From positions 1,302,001 to 1,366,000 of the forward strand of contig VTFK01000046.1 in assembly GCA_009617715.1 (NCBI GenBank): 64,000 nt of DNA. The letters are read 5' to 3'. Of this stretch, positions 25,150 through 36,631 are shown piece after piece. Made by a program: the position numbers and the translations under genes. The number at the start of each line of letters is the position of its first letter. Within the stretch, counting starts at the first letter, position 1. The stretch is from Plectrocnemia conspersa. Lineage: Eukaryota; Arthropoda; Insecta; Trichoptera; Polycentropodidae. Below the pieces are notes generated by a model. The model was not told the origin of the DNA, searched no databases, and saw only the letters and a program-made list of their open reading frames with translations.

Positions 25150-25430
25150 TTAGTTTATATAATAATCCATCTTGCTGGATAGTGGCAAAGGCCTTTTATA
25201 TATCTAGAAGAGCCATGCCCGTATCATTCCTGATTTTAATTTTCTGGGATATAAACTCGGCAACTCTAGTGAGCTGATGTGCCGTTGAATGTTCCGAACT
25301 AAAATTAAATTGAAAATTTGGAATAATTTTATTGACTGAAAATAAAAGCCTTTTTTAAGATAAGTTGCTCAAATAGCGTTGAATAAAATCTGATTGATCG
25401 GTAGCTTGAATCTAGCGTAGGGTCATTACC
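25150..25430 (-). pseudogene. Jockey-clade LINE reverse transcriptase relic
   Basis: On the minus strand one long frame reads SSEHSTAHQLTRVAEFIS and, after a few residues, TGMALLDI, a stop, then KAFATIQQDGLLYKL. This corresponds to the HSTxxQL...motif A (LLDxEKAFDTVWHDGLLYKL) block of Jockey-type elements. The second motif-A aspartate is replaced by Ala in 'KAFAT'. Upstream, with a shift, DSSYRSI matches the start of the RT domain. Motifs B and C are not seen, so this is a short decayed fragment. Confidence 0.8.
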
Positions 25431-25503
25431 TACTTTTAAGATTGAAAATATTTGGGTGGATTTTCAAGAAATAGTAAAATATAAAATGTTACATCTATAA
25501 AAA

Positions 25504-25850
25504 GTCACTGTTTGGTGTGTGATGCATGCCAGAACGTTACAGTTAATGGAGAGCGCTATAAATCCATTATTACTTACTTTTTCGTTACCTAATTGAATGG
25601 CAATAATGTGGAAGAGCTTTGGTCTTAAGAAGACGGCGCAACATGCCACATAAATTTATTGAAAGAAGCATTCGATGAGCACATAAGTTCGCGTAATGGA
25701 CCTGTGAATTGACCGCCATGATCGTGTGATTTAACACATTTTAATTATTTTCTGTGGGAATATGTGAAGTCGTTAATCTACACCGATAAATCAAAGACGA
25801 TACACGATTTGGAAGCCAATATTCGCCGCGTTATTGTCAATATATAGCTC
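25504..25850 (+). pseudogene. Tc1/mariner transposase relic
   Basis: Reading frames give VTVWC, then NVTVNGERYKSIITYF, EELW, then EDGATCH, LLKEAFDEHISSRNGPVN, SCDLTHFNYFLWEYVKSL and TIHDLEANIRRVI. These are the conserved blocks around the second and third catalytic aspartates (25632-25634 and 25728-25730) of a mariner-type DDD transposase. A segment expected after VTVWC and a few residues after EDGATCH are missing; three stops interrupt the last block. The N-terminal DNA-binding half is not found. Dead copy. Confidence 0.88.
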
Positions 25851-26156
25851 TAGCTGCTCATATTTAAACACCAATGGCATAAAATTATCTTTCTAGTAAA
25901 GGCATTACTACGACTTTTATGTGTATTATATAATTTTAAAGTTATAATATGCAAAACGTATTTTGTTATTTTATTTACGACGGTTTGAGAGCGACTTAAA
26001 TTTAATTCTATAAGAAATGTAATCGTATGTGACAAGTTGTGAAATATTTTGCTACGACGTAATAATTTCAATGGTGCTTTATTATTAAATTTTATTTGTT
26101 ATTTTATTCCACGTAATTTCTCAAAAGCAAAACACCATTATACTCAGTGGAAATTG

Positions 26157-26212
26157 TATAAAAACAATCTATTCTTTCAAAAACACAAAGCGAGCTCTGA
26201 ACCGTGACGTCA
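26157..26212 (+). promoter_or_regulatory. TATA box and CRE-like site
   Basis: TATAAAA at 26157-26163 is followed 42 bases on by TGACGTCA at 26205-26212, the full palindromic CREB/ATF consensus. The GC-rich island directly downstream strengthens the idea of a promoter, although a CRE normally lies upstream of a TATA box. No initiator or open frame with good context is evident. Confidence 0.3.
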
Positions 26213-26720
26213 TGAATAACCATTGCGAGAGATCAACAATACACATTCGCGGCCCTTTCGTAATGAGGAATTACTCGCCGGCGGAAGGTGAAAACGCGAA
26301 AAATGTCCGCTGTGCTAAAAAAGCGAAATTTCGCCCGTTGAAAATTTGCGGAGCAAGTGTAGTGAGAGTTCGCCCGGGCGGAGCTTTCAGGTGAAAGCTC
26401 AGCCCTCTCTCTCGCAATAATAAGTCACGATCTTTCCGCTCGGAAATTATTTCCGCTTCCTCTATATCAAACACACTCAGACACCGCACTAACTCGACGC
26501 GTTAACACTGTGCTAAAGCTAACTTTGCATAAATTAATATGTCTCTGCGAGAATTTCCTAATATACCATGCACGTAGGTACGTATACATACGTACACTTG
26601 TACATACATATGTATATAGAGCTATGTATATAGGCAAACGGGCGCGTATGGGAATAACCGAGAATACGTCGATAACGTTAAATTCGAATTGAGACGCTCG
26701 AGACGGTAGATTGTGCTTCT
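26213..26720. other. GC-rich island rich in short palindromes
   Basis: Contains GCGAAATTTCGC (26323-26334), CGCCCGGGCG (26371-26380) and GAGCTTTCAGGTGAAAGCTC (26381-26400), the last a 9-base inverted repeat around GG. Open frames exist on both strands (for example 26467-27003, minus, 178 codons) but continue into AT-rich sequence with no recognisable domain. Untranslated exon, promoter or conserved element are all possible. Confidence 0.4.
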
Positions 26721-27043
26721 CAAACGTCGTTACTAAATTGATTTGTTTATTAGGATAATGTATTCGGGTTGTTTTATCGAGGTACTTCGGTTGATTGAAG
26801 TTGGTTTTATGGTCGAATAAAATTACTCGGGTTGTTGATGCGTTGATTACAAGCGTGGCGTGTGTAAGACAATATGAAGATGACATGCAAATTGATATAT
26901 TTTTAATAGTATATATTTTTATTTTTATTATATGTTGCAAAAAAGATTCAAATAAATAATATATTAGTAAATAAAATAATAATATTAAGGATAAATCTAG
27001 CACGAATATATCATCTAGTTTTGATTCTGTTAAGTTCAGCAGG

Positions 27044-27330
27044 TCAGGTCGGAGAAGGGCCGGATATCCGCTGACTTTTGCGAACGATCGTGTCTTTGGG
27101 CCTGTCTAGCCAGTAATACATCTTTGTAAAATATCCTGGTCTAACGTTTATCTGCCATATTGATATTGATAGTAAAGTATACCACCAGTATGTGAGCGAA
27201 GTGGAAGAAAAAGTACCCTCGCTGTGCGTACTCACTAAAGTCGAATCAATTGCCACTACAGTGCAAATGAAAATCTCTATGATCAGACGAGAGATCACTT
27301 TGCTACAATAGCAAGTAAAAAGTTTCACTC
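27044..27330. other. Exon-like block, strand unresolved
   Basis: Both strands are open over about 200 bases. Minus: 94 codons starting with a hydrophobic, signal-peptide-like stretch (MKLFTCYCSKVISRL...). Plus: about 64 codons with EVEEKVPSLCVLTKVESIAT, preceded by CTTTGGGCCTGTCTAG, a plausible acceptor, and ending in TAG at 27307-27309. Composition is balanced. No family recognised; only one of the two readings, or neither, can be real. Confidence 0.3.
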
Positions 27331-27975
27331 ACCGTAGAGATAACCCAAACCATGTGCATATGTATTAACAACAAAAAAAATCACTTTTAGAAAATTAGAT
27401 TTACAGTATTCATGTAGCTGCTATTAAACGACTTAGTATAAAGAAGACTTGATAAAACTATAAAAATGCTTATTTCTAGTAGACAAAAGAGAATGGGGAA
27501 TGTTCACTTAGTAGAGGTTTTCTGCAGCATCACATCAAAAGAAAATTGTTGGAATTTTGAAAAGTTCTGTGAGATTCAAAGTATGTAATACCTTACAAAA
27601 TAGCTAACTTTTACTTTTAGTCTTTTGTGTGTTAAAATTATTTTTTTCTATTAAAAACCCAATGTGCAAATTCTATTCTTAGAAAAGCTAGAAACTGTAG
27701 CAAAAAATAGCTTTACAGTGGGTAATCCAAATGAATCTGTTGCTCACGACAGCCCAGGTAGGAGGTTGGCTCTAGCATTAGTTTGCGCAGTATTAAGTAG
27801 AAATTGTAGATACTGATGGGTCGAAAGTACTCGCATAATACAACTGTGAAGTAAAAATTATCTGTCATAGGACATAGCTCCTATCACTGGCTAAATGTTT
27901 TTTTAACCTGACAATAAACATTTTTTTCTAAAAGTTTACAGACAGCTCTTAAGGTTTTAGACTGTTATTTTTTTA
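27331..27975. other. Non-coding stretch downstream of the Tigger relic
   Basis: On the minus strand this follows the transposase relic and may include its decayed C-terminal and 3' terminal sequence, but no terminal inverted repeat was identified. Confidence 0.4.
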
Positions 27976-28386
27976 TATAGTTAAAATCCAGGTCAAAAAA
28001 CTAGACTGTAATGCAACACTGGTCTTATCTAAAAGATAGCGAGTGCAATATGATTTAAACAGTCCACAATATATTTTTTTGCAAATGTCAGTTACTGTCA
28101 CTGACTCGTTTCCTAGTTTATCCACAATATATCAATACGTGCTTTTAATGTAATATTTTTTGAAAACAGAAATTATGCCTTGATTTAATGGTTTAATTAT
28201 GCTTGTTGTGTTAAATGGAATAGATAATACACGGTGCATTATCAACAATCAATAGAACTTTAGAATCGAGAGCTTTCTGCTCATATATATTTCCATTTCC
28301 GGTACAAAACAATTAGTGAACCGTTCATTAAATACGGAAGTTGTTAAGTTGTTCGGCAGACAAAATTCTACGAATTTATGACCCTT
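27976..28386 (-). pseudogene. pogo/Tigger-like transposase relic (DDE_1)
   Basis: Minus-strand frames read TSVFNERFTNCFVPEME, then ALDSKVLLIVDNAP, then SIIKPLNQGIISVFKKYYIK, a stop, and VDKLGNESVTVTDI. These match the CFVPEV...LLLIDNAPGHP...SLIQPLDQGVIS.FK..Y blocks of pogo/Tigger (CENP-B-like) transposases. The second catalytic Asp (in VDNAP) is kept; the third is Asn in PLNQ (codon near 28183-28185). The stretch between VDNAP and PLNQ is shorter than usual, and stops and shifts occur. The N-terminal DNA-binding half is not seen. Confidence 0.85.
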
Positions 28387-28399
28387 TTAACATGTCAAA

Positions 28400-29010
28400 A
28401 CAGTCTAAAATAGTTATTTAAAAAAAATGCTTCTTGAAATATAAACCGCATAATTTCAAAACCGTATAAATATAGTACGTATAAAAAAAGACTAAAATGT
28501 ATATGGTTGTTAAGAAATATTTTAATTTTTTTTATTGCTTTATATCAATTTTTGCCTTAATACTTATTGGAACATTAAAAGTCTTAACTTGTTTTTATTA
28601 TTAATTTACAAATTAAGGTTTAATGTTATATATTTTTGTGTGATTGTATTCTCTCATAGTGTTTTTTTATTTAATTTATTAATAAACATAAACCATTTAA
28701 CGCGATTCTTAATGACATATTTTTTAGGTTTGAAAATTTAATTTTCACCTACAATATAATCAAAGTCCGAGCCAAAATTAAAATTATGGGATCGGTCATA
28801 GGAGTAGAGTTTCTATTAATGTATATTTTAATAGGTTATACTGAAAATTGAAGGAGATAAAATAAATTAGGAATAATTGGTATATTCAAATGCAATTAAA
28901 TTATTTTCAAAGGATTTTTTTTAGTATTAATACATTTTTATATATATTTTCCCTAATATTTAAATATGTATTCGATTGTATATTATACATGATTAAAGTG
29001 TATTGTACTG
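28400..29010. other. AT-rich non-coding stretch
   Basis: Open frames at 28535-28741 and 28890-29072 translate to Phe/Leu/Ile-rich sequence, which is what AT-rich DNA gives by chance. Nothing else seen. Confidence 0.5.
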
Positions 29011-29017
29011 TCATTTC

Positions 29018-29102
29018 AGTAAGAGCATATAGGAATACATTTTCACCGGTAGATATATATTTCTACCAGTGACAATATAATTTATCTAACAAATGCTAGT
29101 AT
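29018..29102 (+). repeat. Interspersed repeat family A, copy 2
   Basis: CAGTAAGAGCATATAGGAAT matches CAGTAAAATCATATCAAAAT of copy 1. The interior CACCGGTAGA...TCTACCAGTG is an inverted repeat, and the copy ends in AAATGCTAGT, a shortened version of the family end. Confidence 0.6.
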
Positions 29103-29511
29103 TATATAATTATATGCTGATATAAACAGTAATTTAAAAAGAGTAGAAAAGTGACTTGTTAGTCAGAAGTGAAATTCGTTTCAAAAAAGAGTTGTAGGGT
29201 GACACTGTTCCAAACAGAAGTGTACCGGAAGTTGATAAATACAACTTTACTGCTATTGAAAAGTAAAATTTTAAATACATTTTACCTGATCTAGTTAGTG
29301 AAGTTATATTTATACCACTTAAATTATTATATTACTAAGAAATAAACATTTATTCTAACGATTGCGAGACGTCCTAACCTAATTTGACATAATGAAAGTT
29401 CTAAAACTTAAGTTGGGTTTGGTTGCCTTGCTTATGTTTGGTTTCAGTTTAAGCAGCAAAGGTTTCCCAACTGTCAAATTTAATTTTATTGGCATTTTAG
29501 AGCAGCTTATA

Positions 29512-29623
29512 ATGTTGCTAGCGCCTATTAGTTAAAATACATTTTCGCTAGTAGAAATATTATTTTAATATGATTTCGCTAGTAGAATTATTATTTTAAT
29601 ATGAAAATATGATTTTACTGAAA
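29512..29623 (-). repeat. Interspersed repeat family A, copy 3 (inverted, internally duplicated)
   Basis: Ends ATATGATTTTACTGAAA, the exact reverse complement of the start of copy 1. Inside, TTTCGCTAGTAGAA followed by TATTATTTTAATATGA-type text occurs twice in tandem (about 29543-29573 and 29574-29604). Confidence 0.65.
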
Positions 29624-29624
29624 C

Positions 29625-30060
29625 CTTTAATTATATTTAAATCAATTTTAAAAATACACATTGACCTATATATATACTAAACAATAATTATAAATATTAT
29701 TTAAGTAAACAATTCATTTTTTAGTGTATACTATTAACAATAAATAATATATAAACCCGCAATAAGTAAACCGTTATTTATTACCAATATTAAGCTCATG
29801 TTTTATATAAAAGAAATCGTTTTCTAATTTTTTTTATTAATGAAATTATTTATATTTTTAAACTTAATTCAATTCTGTTTTGCATCATTAAATATTTTTT
29901 ATTACATGCCTGAAAAACGAAATAATATAAGAAAAATAAAAGACGGCAATCATTACACTAGTCTCACTATTAAGCACCATATACAAAGTATTCTCAAACA
30001 TAATATATGTATAAAAAGCTAAACAAATATTGCAATGAAATACTGGGATAATATCAATGT
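29625..30060. other. AT-rich non-coding stretch
   Basis: Two opposed open frames overlap at 29840-30142; neither has recognisable content. Confidence 0.5.
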
Positions 30061-30061
30061 A

Positions 30062-30650
30062 GATTTCTAGCCAACAGGTGTACCATAGATTAAATCCCCA
30101 CAATGAGACAGACACTTGAAAAAGCCTACAATATGATAACACTACTATTTATTCATAGACTTTAAGCAGGCTTTCCATAAAATCATAAAAAATATATATC
30201 TAAGCATCCTAGATAAATTAGCGAGATTGGTTTAAACAACATTTAAAAGGCTTGAAAAAGATAGTTAATATACATAGTGAATATACAGAATAGTTAAAAA
30301 TATATTAGTGTGTCAAATAAGGAGATGCATTATTTACACTCATCTTCAATCTATTTAAGTATATTAAATATATAAATTTTAATACAACCAAAGTGTTTGC
30401 ATGTTGATGCAGTAATAACAAATAAAAGTCACCAGAGCATTCTTAGATATTGTAAAAAATTTAAGATGTTTCTAAAAAATAAAAGATTAATTATTCGACA
30501 AGAGATTTAAATTGGAGAATACGTATATGAAGAAATACATAGCTTTACCTTTTTAGGATCTAATATACTGAACGAAGAAATTATTAAACATATTTTAATA
30601 GGAAAGAAATGTTAATATGTAAGCTCACAGAATTTACGTTCTTTATCGAA
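30062..30650 (+). pseudogene. LINE reverse transcriptase relic (FKQAF type)
   Basis: Frames read FLANRCTID, stop, IPTMRQTLEKAYNMI, then after a shift IDFKQAFHKII (motif A; 30155-30187), later VK.GDALFTLIFNLFKYI (motif B, Arg lost to a stop) and VYEEIHSFTFLGSNIL (30514-30570), the post-catalytic 'FTYLGS' block. This order is that of a LINE ORF2 RT domain of the kind with motif B GVRQGDALS. The YADD motif is not found. Many stops; inactive. Confidence 0.82.
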
Positions 30651-33190
30651 ATATAGAAATATCTGACTATCCCGCATGTGACAAGTGCAGGCGTATCGAT
30701 TATTTAAAATGTATACAAAATAGCGTTTCTAATATTTTCAGTATTATGTTTATTAGTCCAGAGATGCATAGGTATTCTAAATTGTGCGTAGTTAGAGGAT
30801 AATATTATATACTTTAATTATATGTACTTTTTTAATTTAAAATTTTAATGAAATTGTTTTTATAATTTTTTATAATAGTTAAAAATGTGCAACCTACAGT
30901 TTATTTTATTTGAGCTTATATAGCAAAAATATTTTTTCCGTGTTAGAAAATTATACGACGCTTTAAATGAGATTTTCAGTGGAAAACTGTTTTTTTTTTA
31001 TTAATTGTAATTTTATTTCAAGGTTCGTTTACTGCTCGATAAGGATTTTAATAGGAACATTGAATGTCTTTGTCGTTAAAAAATAAAGTAATGATATTAT
31101 TTATGTGCGATAAAGCTAGGGATTCACTCATATGTATATATTGTACATAGAAAGGGTAATAAAATAAAATTACTAGGAACGCTAGCAGATAATAGCTCAG
31201 GGTTTTACAGCTTATTTTTAATTTTAATAAAAAAAAAACACAAATAAATTGATTGTACTTTAGTGATGGTAAAATTCAATAAGGCTTACACTATATTTTT
31301 AATATTGCTTATATTATTGTATTATTCTAATATTTTAGTAAATACAGATATTTTTCACAACTAAATTTATTTAGTTGTTTAAAACGAAATAAAAGCTTAT
31401 ACAATATATTGAAATTATTCATCGAGAAAAATTGTAATATTTTGTACATGTTAGATTCTTTTAATTTGTATATTTTTTATATAATTTTCCTATGATAAAC
31501 AGTATAATTATAATAAAATAACTAATAAAAAAGTAGGATCTGTTCCTAGTTTAAAAATATTTTAAACATCAGCTTTATTCTACGCTAATATATATTTAGT
31601 AAAGACAGTAAAGTGACTAGTTTAAAATGTTAAAAAATAATACATTCCAATAAATAGAGGGATTTTAAAAGCTATATTAAATAATAAAATATTTTAAAGG
31701 TCATTGCCTTCTTGCCATCCAAAAGTGTGAAATAATATTTTTATTTCCGAGTTACTAAAAGGTCACATAATTGATGTAAAAGAAAATCGATGGCAATTAT
31801 TAATATTACTTTAACCATAATTTACAAATTTTATAAACATAATCACAGAAAAAAACAGTAAGAAAATATTTACTTCACCCAATACTCACTAGTCTGACTT
31901 ATAAAAACTCCTATATAACGTCACAAGTGACTAGTGTGCCATATAATTTTCATAGTTAAATAAAGAAATATGAAGTTCTGTTTGTAAATTAACACTAGTG
32001 GTTTACTTTGCGCCTTATTTTCTTTCACTCCTACACTCTTTCATATTACTCGTTAGGTTTTAATTAAAATTTGCTGGTTTTCATTTTTAATATATTTATA
32101 ATAATTTTATATATTATATATATATGTATTTATTAAGTTTTAATGTGTCCTGAATCATTCAATTGCTTTTCACATCGCAACGCGCAATTTACTTTAAATT
32201 CCAAAGTAAACATTTAGAAATCCCTCGAAGCACGCTCACTTCAAAATACAGCAAAATATGAACACGGAAACGTATCCCAAGAACAAGCTTGACGTTCAAC
32301 AGTGTGCAAATTTGACATAGTGAAAGCTCAAATATATGTACCCATCCCATCAGTCTGCTAATTATTCTTTACACAGCTACAATACAATCCGGAGAGGAGT
32401 CTCGAATTATGTTGTATACGTAATCTCGATTTTAATCCGTAGGCCACCGTGCAAATATTTAATTATTATTACCGCCAGCTTCAGAATGTTAACTTGTGTT
32501 GTCTAAACTGAAATATTTGGCATGGCAAAACTGTGATTCGTTGGTCAACTTTTTAATGCCGAGTGTGTATAGTAACGTTGTAAATGTAGCCGAGCAAACA
32601 AACGCGCGGATGAGGTTGTGGCTTTGTTTTGTCGAAAGAATTGTAACGCAAAATGTTTTCGTTTGTGTTCTATTATTTACTTTAATGTCGTGCTTTATGG
32701 AGAAAAATGTATGTACGAAATTAAATACTTGGGAAATTTAATATAAATGTTTGCTTGCTCGCGAAAAGAGCACGGGGTCTATAATAATAACAATTTTTGT
32801 ATTTTGCTTTTAGTATGCTTAAAATATTGAGAATTAGCACATAGGTAATTTGCAGACTTTAAAATATTTAAGATATTTTATATATTTTAATGTGTAATAA
32901 ACAACACAGTGTATTTATTATACAAAATACAATTTATAATTATAAACATAAAGTTTCAAAAATGTTTTTTTTAAGTCGGCCTGATAAATATAAAAAAAAT
33001 ATATTTAAAAAAAATTAAATAAGCAAGTAAAATATAACAATAGTGTGTGAAAGAATAATAAATTAGAGTTACGCTTTTAATCGAATTAAATAAATATATT
33101 TCGCGTCTATATTGGGATTAAAAAAAGATTACAACACTCTTTTACTTGACTAATCAATTTAAGTCAGCTTATACTGTAATCAACTAAATT
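30651..33190. other. AT-rich stretch with an island at 32.15-32.76 kb
   Basis: The first 1.5 kb is featureless. The island has balanced composition and an 81-codon plus-strand frame (32496-32741) with no recognised domain; a conserved non-coding element is as likely. Confidence 0.4.
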
Positions 33191-33194
33191 TTTT

Positions 33195-33492
33195 GCATAA
33201 GAAAGTAGAAAAAACCCTGCATTTATCAACAGTAATTAAATAGTTTTATAAAACTTGGCTCGAAGATTTCTTCCTATCTATATTTCCAGACCTTGCTCTC
33301 TCTGATTACCATCTAATTTGATCAATACATCACTTTTTAGATAAAACAAAAATTTGAGACGCAAACAATGTAAGAAAAGGGCTATCAGAATATTTAAAAT
33401 CAAAACTTTTGGCATGTGCTAATAAATTTAAAAAAATGACAGAGCAGTGGGAAAATGTTATATTTTGAGTAGAAGATTATATTTTGTATTAA
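33195..33492 (+). pseudogene. mariner transposase, C-terminal relic
   Basis: Reads LEDFFLSIFPDLALSDYHLI (third catalytic Asp in FPDLA, 33289-33291), then SIHHFLDK, VRKGLSEYLKSK, MTEQWENVI and EDYILY before a stop at 33490-33492. This follows the SPDLAPSDYHLF..L...L......RW..VI...GEYF order of mariner transposases. Weak similarity to the DNARPH block precedes it with a frameshift. Several stops. A different subfamily from the copy at 25.5 kb. Confidence 0.85.
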
Positions 33493-33792
33493 AAAATTTA
33501 GCCAACAAGTATAGGTGATTTTTTTTGTTTCATTAAAGAAGGACTTTTATTTTGAGATAACCTAATATGAATGTTTATTCTTCGTGAATGTTTTTTTTTC
33601 TATCCACCTTCCTTATCCATTGTATATTAAATGTACATATAATAATAATAAACTCATATTTCCCTGATATAAATACAATTTTAAGACTGTATTTATTTAT
33701 AAACAAAGATTCACAGAATATTATCGTTTCTTTGGAAAAAAGTACGACAATATTTAAAATAAATTGTACTGAAACCAAACCTAACAAAAATA

Positions 33793-33824
33793 TAGGTTAG
33801 GTTAGATTAGGTTAGGCTAGGTCA
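33793..33824 (+). repeat. Degenerate (TTAGG)n tract
   Basis: Six pentamers in register: GGTTA, GGTTA, GATTA, GGTTA, GGCTA, GGTCA. TTAGG is the ancestral insect telomere unit; an inverted AACCTAAC lies just upstream at 33777-33785, so the region can fold back. Likely an interstitial remnant or chance microsatellite, not a telomere. Confidence 0.75.
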
Positions 33825-33829
33825 AATAT

Positions 33830-35060
33830 AATTTAAAGCAAAAGTTTATATATTCAGAAATAATTTTACTAAAATAAAAGTGCAAATAAAAAGTCTTTGA
33901 GAATAATTTCACTTTTCTCACAAATTTTTTGAAAAGTCAAGATAGATATATAGCTATTTATAAATAAAATTTGACTTTAGTATTTTTTTTCTTAGAAGTC
34001 GGGTCAAGAAAAAAATATACGTTATCCAATAAAAAAAATAATGTACGTTTACCGTGTTTTTTTTTTATTTGCATTTAACATAATTGTTTAGAAAAAAACA
34101 TCGTTACACATAAAATATAGAAAAAACACATTTTGGTCTATTTCTGCAATGTTTTAAGAGAATTAATGTAGTTAATTAAAATATTTTACTTTTTAGTGGG
34201 TCATAATAATGAATTTATTTGTAGTGATGTAGAATTTCTAATTTAACTTTGTACATTATATTCAGTGATTCAGTAGTGTTTTTAGAACTGTTTTTCACAA
34301 AGAACTATAATTTTTATTAATAAAATATTGTGCACCACTTATATCATAATATGTTAATATGGGTAGTACTAATTCATTTAAGAGTATTAAAAAGATTTTA
34401 TGAGATACAAAGAATAAATAAATGGGTAAACAGTTATGTACATATAATATGTTAAAATTTATTTACAAAATGTAAACATACTTATTACTTTTACGTGTGT
34501 TTATAAATTGAATCAGGACTTTTATTTGATTAATCAAAATAAATAATTTTGTATAATTTAAATTTATTTTTAGGCAAGTATAAAAACTTAGTACTAAACG
34601 CAAATACAATTTTTATAAAGCGAAATAATTAGAGCCATAAAAGTACTTAATTCATTAGGTATACTAACAATGAAACTGAATTAACAAATTTAGCTTATAA
34701 TATGTATAATATAACAGCTTTTAAAAACACAAAAATTTCCTTAGCTTTTATTATGTTTATAATATTTTTCTCAAGCGTTGATTTTAAAGTCAACATATTT
34801 TAAACAGTAAGTTAACAATTAAATTGTTAAACGCGTGAACATTACATGCTTCATAAATTTTGCTTTGTAATCGGCCGGTAACAATAAGGCATTTACAGGT
34901 ATGTGTAAGTACACAAGGTAGTATTGGTATATTTAATATAGCACTTGCTTTACAAAATTCTGTAATTTTATTTGATTTTCTATTATTTTTACAAAATTGA
35001 ATCCTATTCCCAGCAATCACGTGAAAACTGTATGCATTAGTTTTTGTCCACTGACTTAAA
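33830..35060. other. AT-rich non-coding stretch
   Basis: Nothing recognised. A 76-codon minus-strand frame at 34790-35020 has several Cys and Asn but no motif. Confidence 0.5.
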
Positions 35061-35063
35061 AAA

Positions 35064-35114
35064 CAATAAAGCGTAAATATCAGGTCGGTTGAATCTGATA
35101 TTTACGCTTTATTG
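35064..35114. repeat. Perfect 20-bp-stem hairpin
   Basis: CAATAAAGCGTAAATATCAG (35064-35083) and its exact reverse complement (35095-35114) flank the 11-base loop GTCGGTTGAAT. Pairing continues less perfectly outward (TTAAAAAA against ATTTAA). Size resembles a short pre-miRNA-like stem or a foldback insertion. Confidence 0.95.
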
Positions 35115-36535
35115 ATTTAAATAAGCGTCTATTGAAAATTTAAAACATCAGTACTTCGTGACTATTTGTAATAGAGAAAATATTTTATGGCAAATATTTA
35201 TAGCATATATATATATTTTTAATAATGTCGTGTAATTAATTTTTTTTTATACAATTGTTTTACATTAAATGTAAATTTAAACACGACTAGTGAAATTTAT
35301 ACTTTCATGTAATTATTTTAATTTATAACTATAGTAAATAATTGAAATTAAAAATTAAATGATTTTTTAGGCATGTATATAAAAACAGTAGCATTTAAGC
35401 TTTTACAAGTTATTAATTTCGTGAGGAATGTACTAGAAATATGACGATAAAATTTCCTTAACTGCGCAATTGACACTAATGTAAAAACATGCAAACGAAT
35501 AGTATAAAGACCAATACTCGAGCATTTAGGATAACTAGCCTAACTGACTGCAAAAGCTAAAATATCTTATAGGATTAATTAAAAAATTCAGTAAGCATAA
35601 AATAAATCATAATTTTTATTTTTTTTATTTTTTGCCAACTACCACCGCAGCACTTAAAACTACATAAATTACTACATAATAAAAAAATCTACGCTGAAAT
35701 TAACACATGAGTTCGCCACCAGATAAGCTAAGGAAAAATGTGACAAAACACATGACCTATTACAGCTTAAACCGATGCTCAAAAAGCAGCCGTTGCATTG
35801 CGATCATCAGATTTGTTCCAACCGGGCCATCACCATGAGTCGCTTAGATTTAAGTCAAGCTTCATGACGACTTGTAGGTGTATATCACGTATCTTAATCT
35901 AACTAGAATTTAATTGCAAAATAATTAGTTACAATATTAATGGTTGTATTTTTTGTAATTCTAATTAATGCATAAAATATAAAACTATTTTATATATGTT
36001 TAAAGGGTTGTTTGTCATGCTCCAAAAGGTCATTCAAAGGTAAAATATGCAAATATACTAATAGATTTGGCAAAAAATTGTGCCAACCGCGTGATTTGTA
36101 ATTTCTTATCCATGGTTCTCAATTAAAAAACAATGTTTTTACATTTAGGTACATTTTTTCTTGAAATAAATTTAATTACTGTTTTTAATTTAACTGAATA
36201 TAAAGACAATACAATTTAAAAGCATTAAATTCCGAATCGTGAAGTTAATGTTGACGAATTAGTTGTTATATATTTATTATTTTATGTCCTATTATAGTCC
36301 TATAACGTCGCAAGGATTAATTAGGCTGAATGCTTTATTTTAATTAAAAGTAGTCATTCAGTTGTTTGTATCAAATATTTTTGCGATATATTGTTAGTGC
36401 TGAAGAATATTACTCATAAAGAGTGATTCAACTTCAGTTCGCAAACATTAAAAAAATATCACAAACTACAACATATCTTAGATTTTTTTTATCAAACATA
36501 AATAAAAATATCAATTAAATGTCTGTCTCTGTATT
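35115..36535. other. AT-rich stretch with a balanced patch at 35.64-35.88 kb
   Basis: The patch contains CCGTTGCATTGCGATCATCA and similar less AT-biased text but no open frame or transposon motif. Confidence 0.45.
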
Positions 36536-36631
36536 TTTCAGAGATATTATATTTTTAATAGTACATTTTCACGGGTAAATACATATTTCTACTAGCGAAA
36601 ATATAATTTAACACGCTAGTGAAATTAAATG
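36536..36631 (+). repeat. Interspersed repeat family A, copy 4
   Basis: The most complete copy: TTTCAGAGATATTATA start, then GTACATTTTCACGGGTAAAT, TTTCTACTAGCGAAAATATA and the shared end ACGCTAGTGAAATTAAATG. Confidence 0.65.

Noticed and set aside
26467..27003. 178-codon minus-strand open frame, the longest in the window
   Set aside because: It crosses from a GC-rich island into AT-rich DNA with no change in reading quality, has no domain and begins near promoter-like sequence; it looks incidental.
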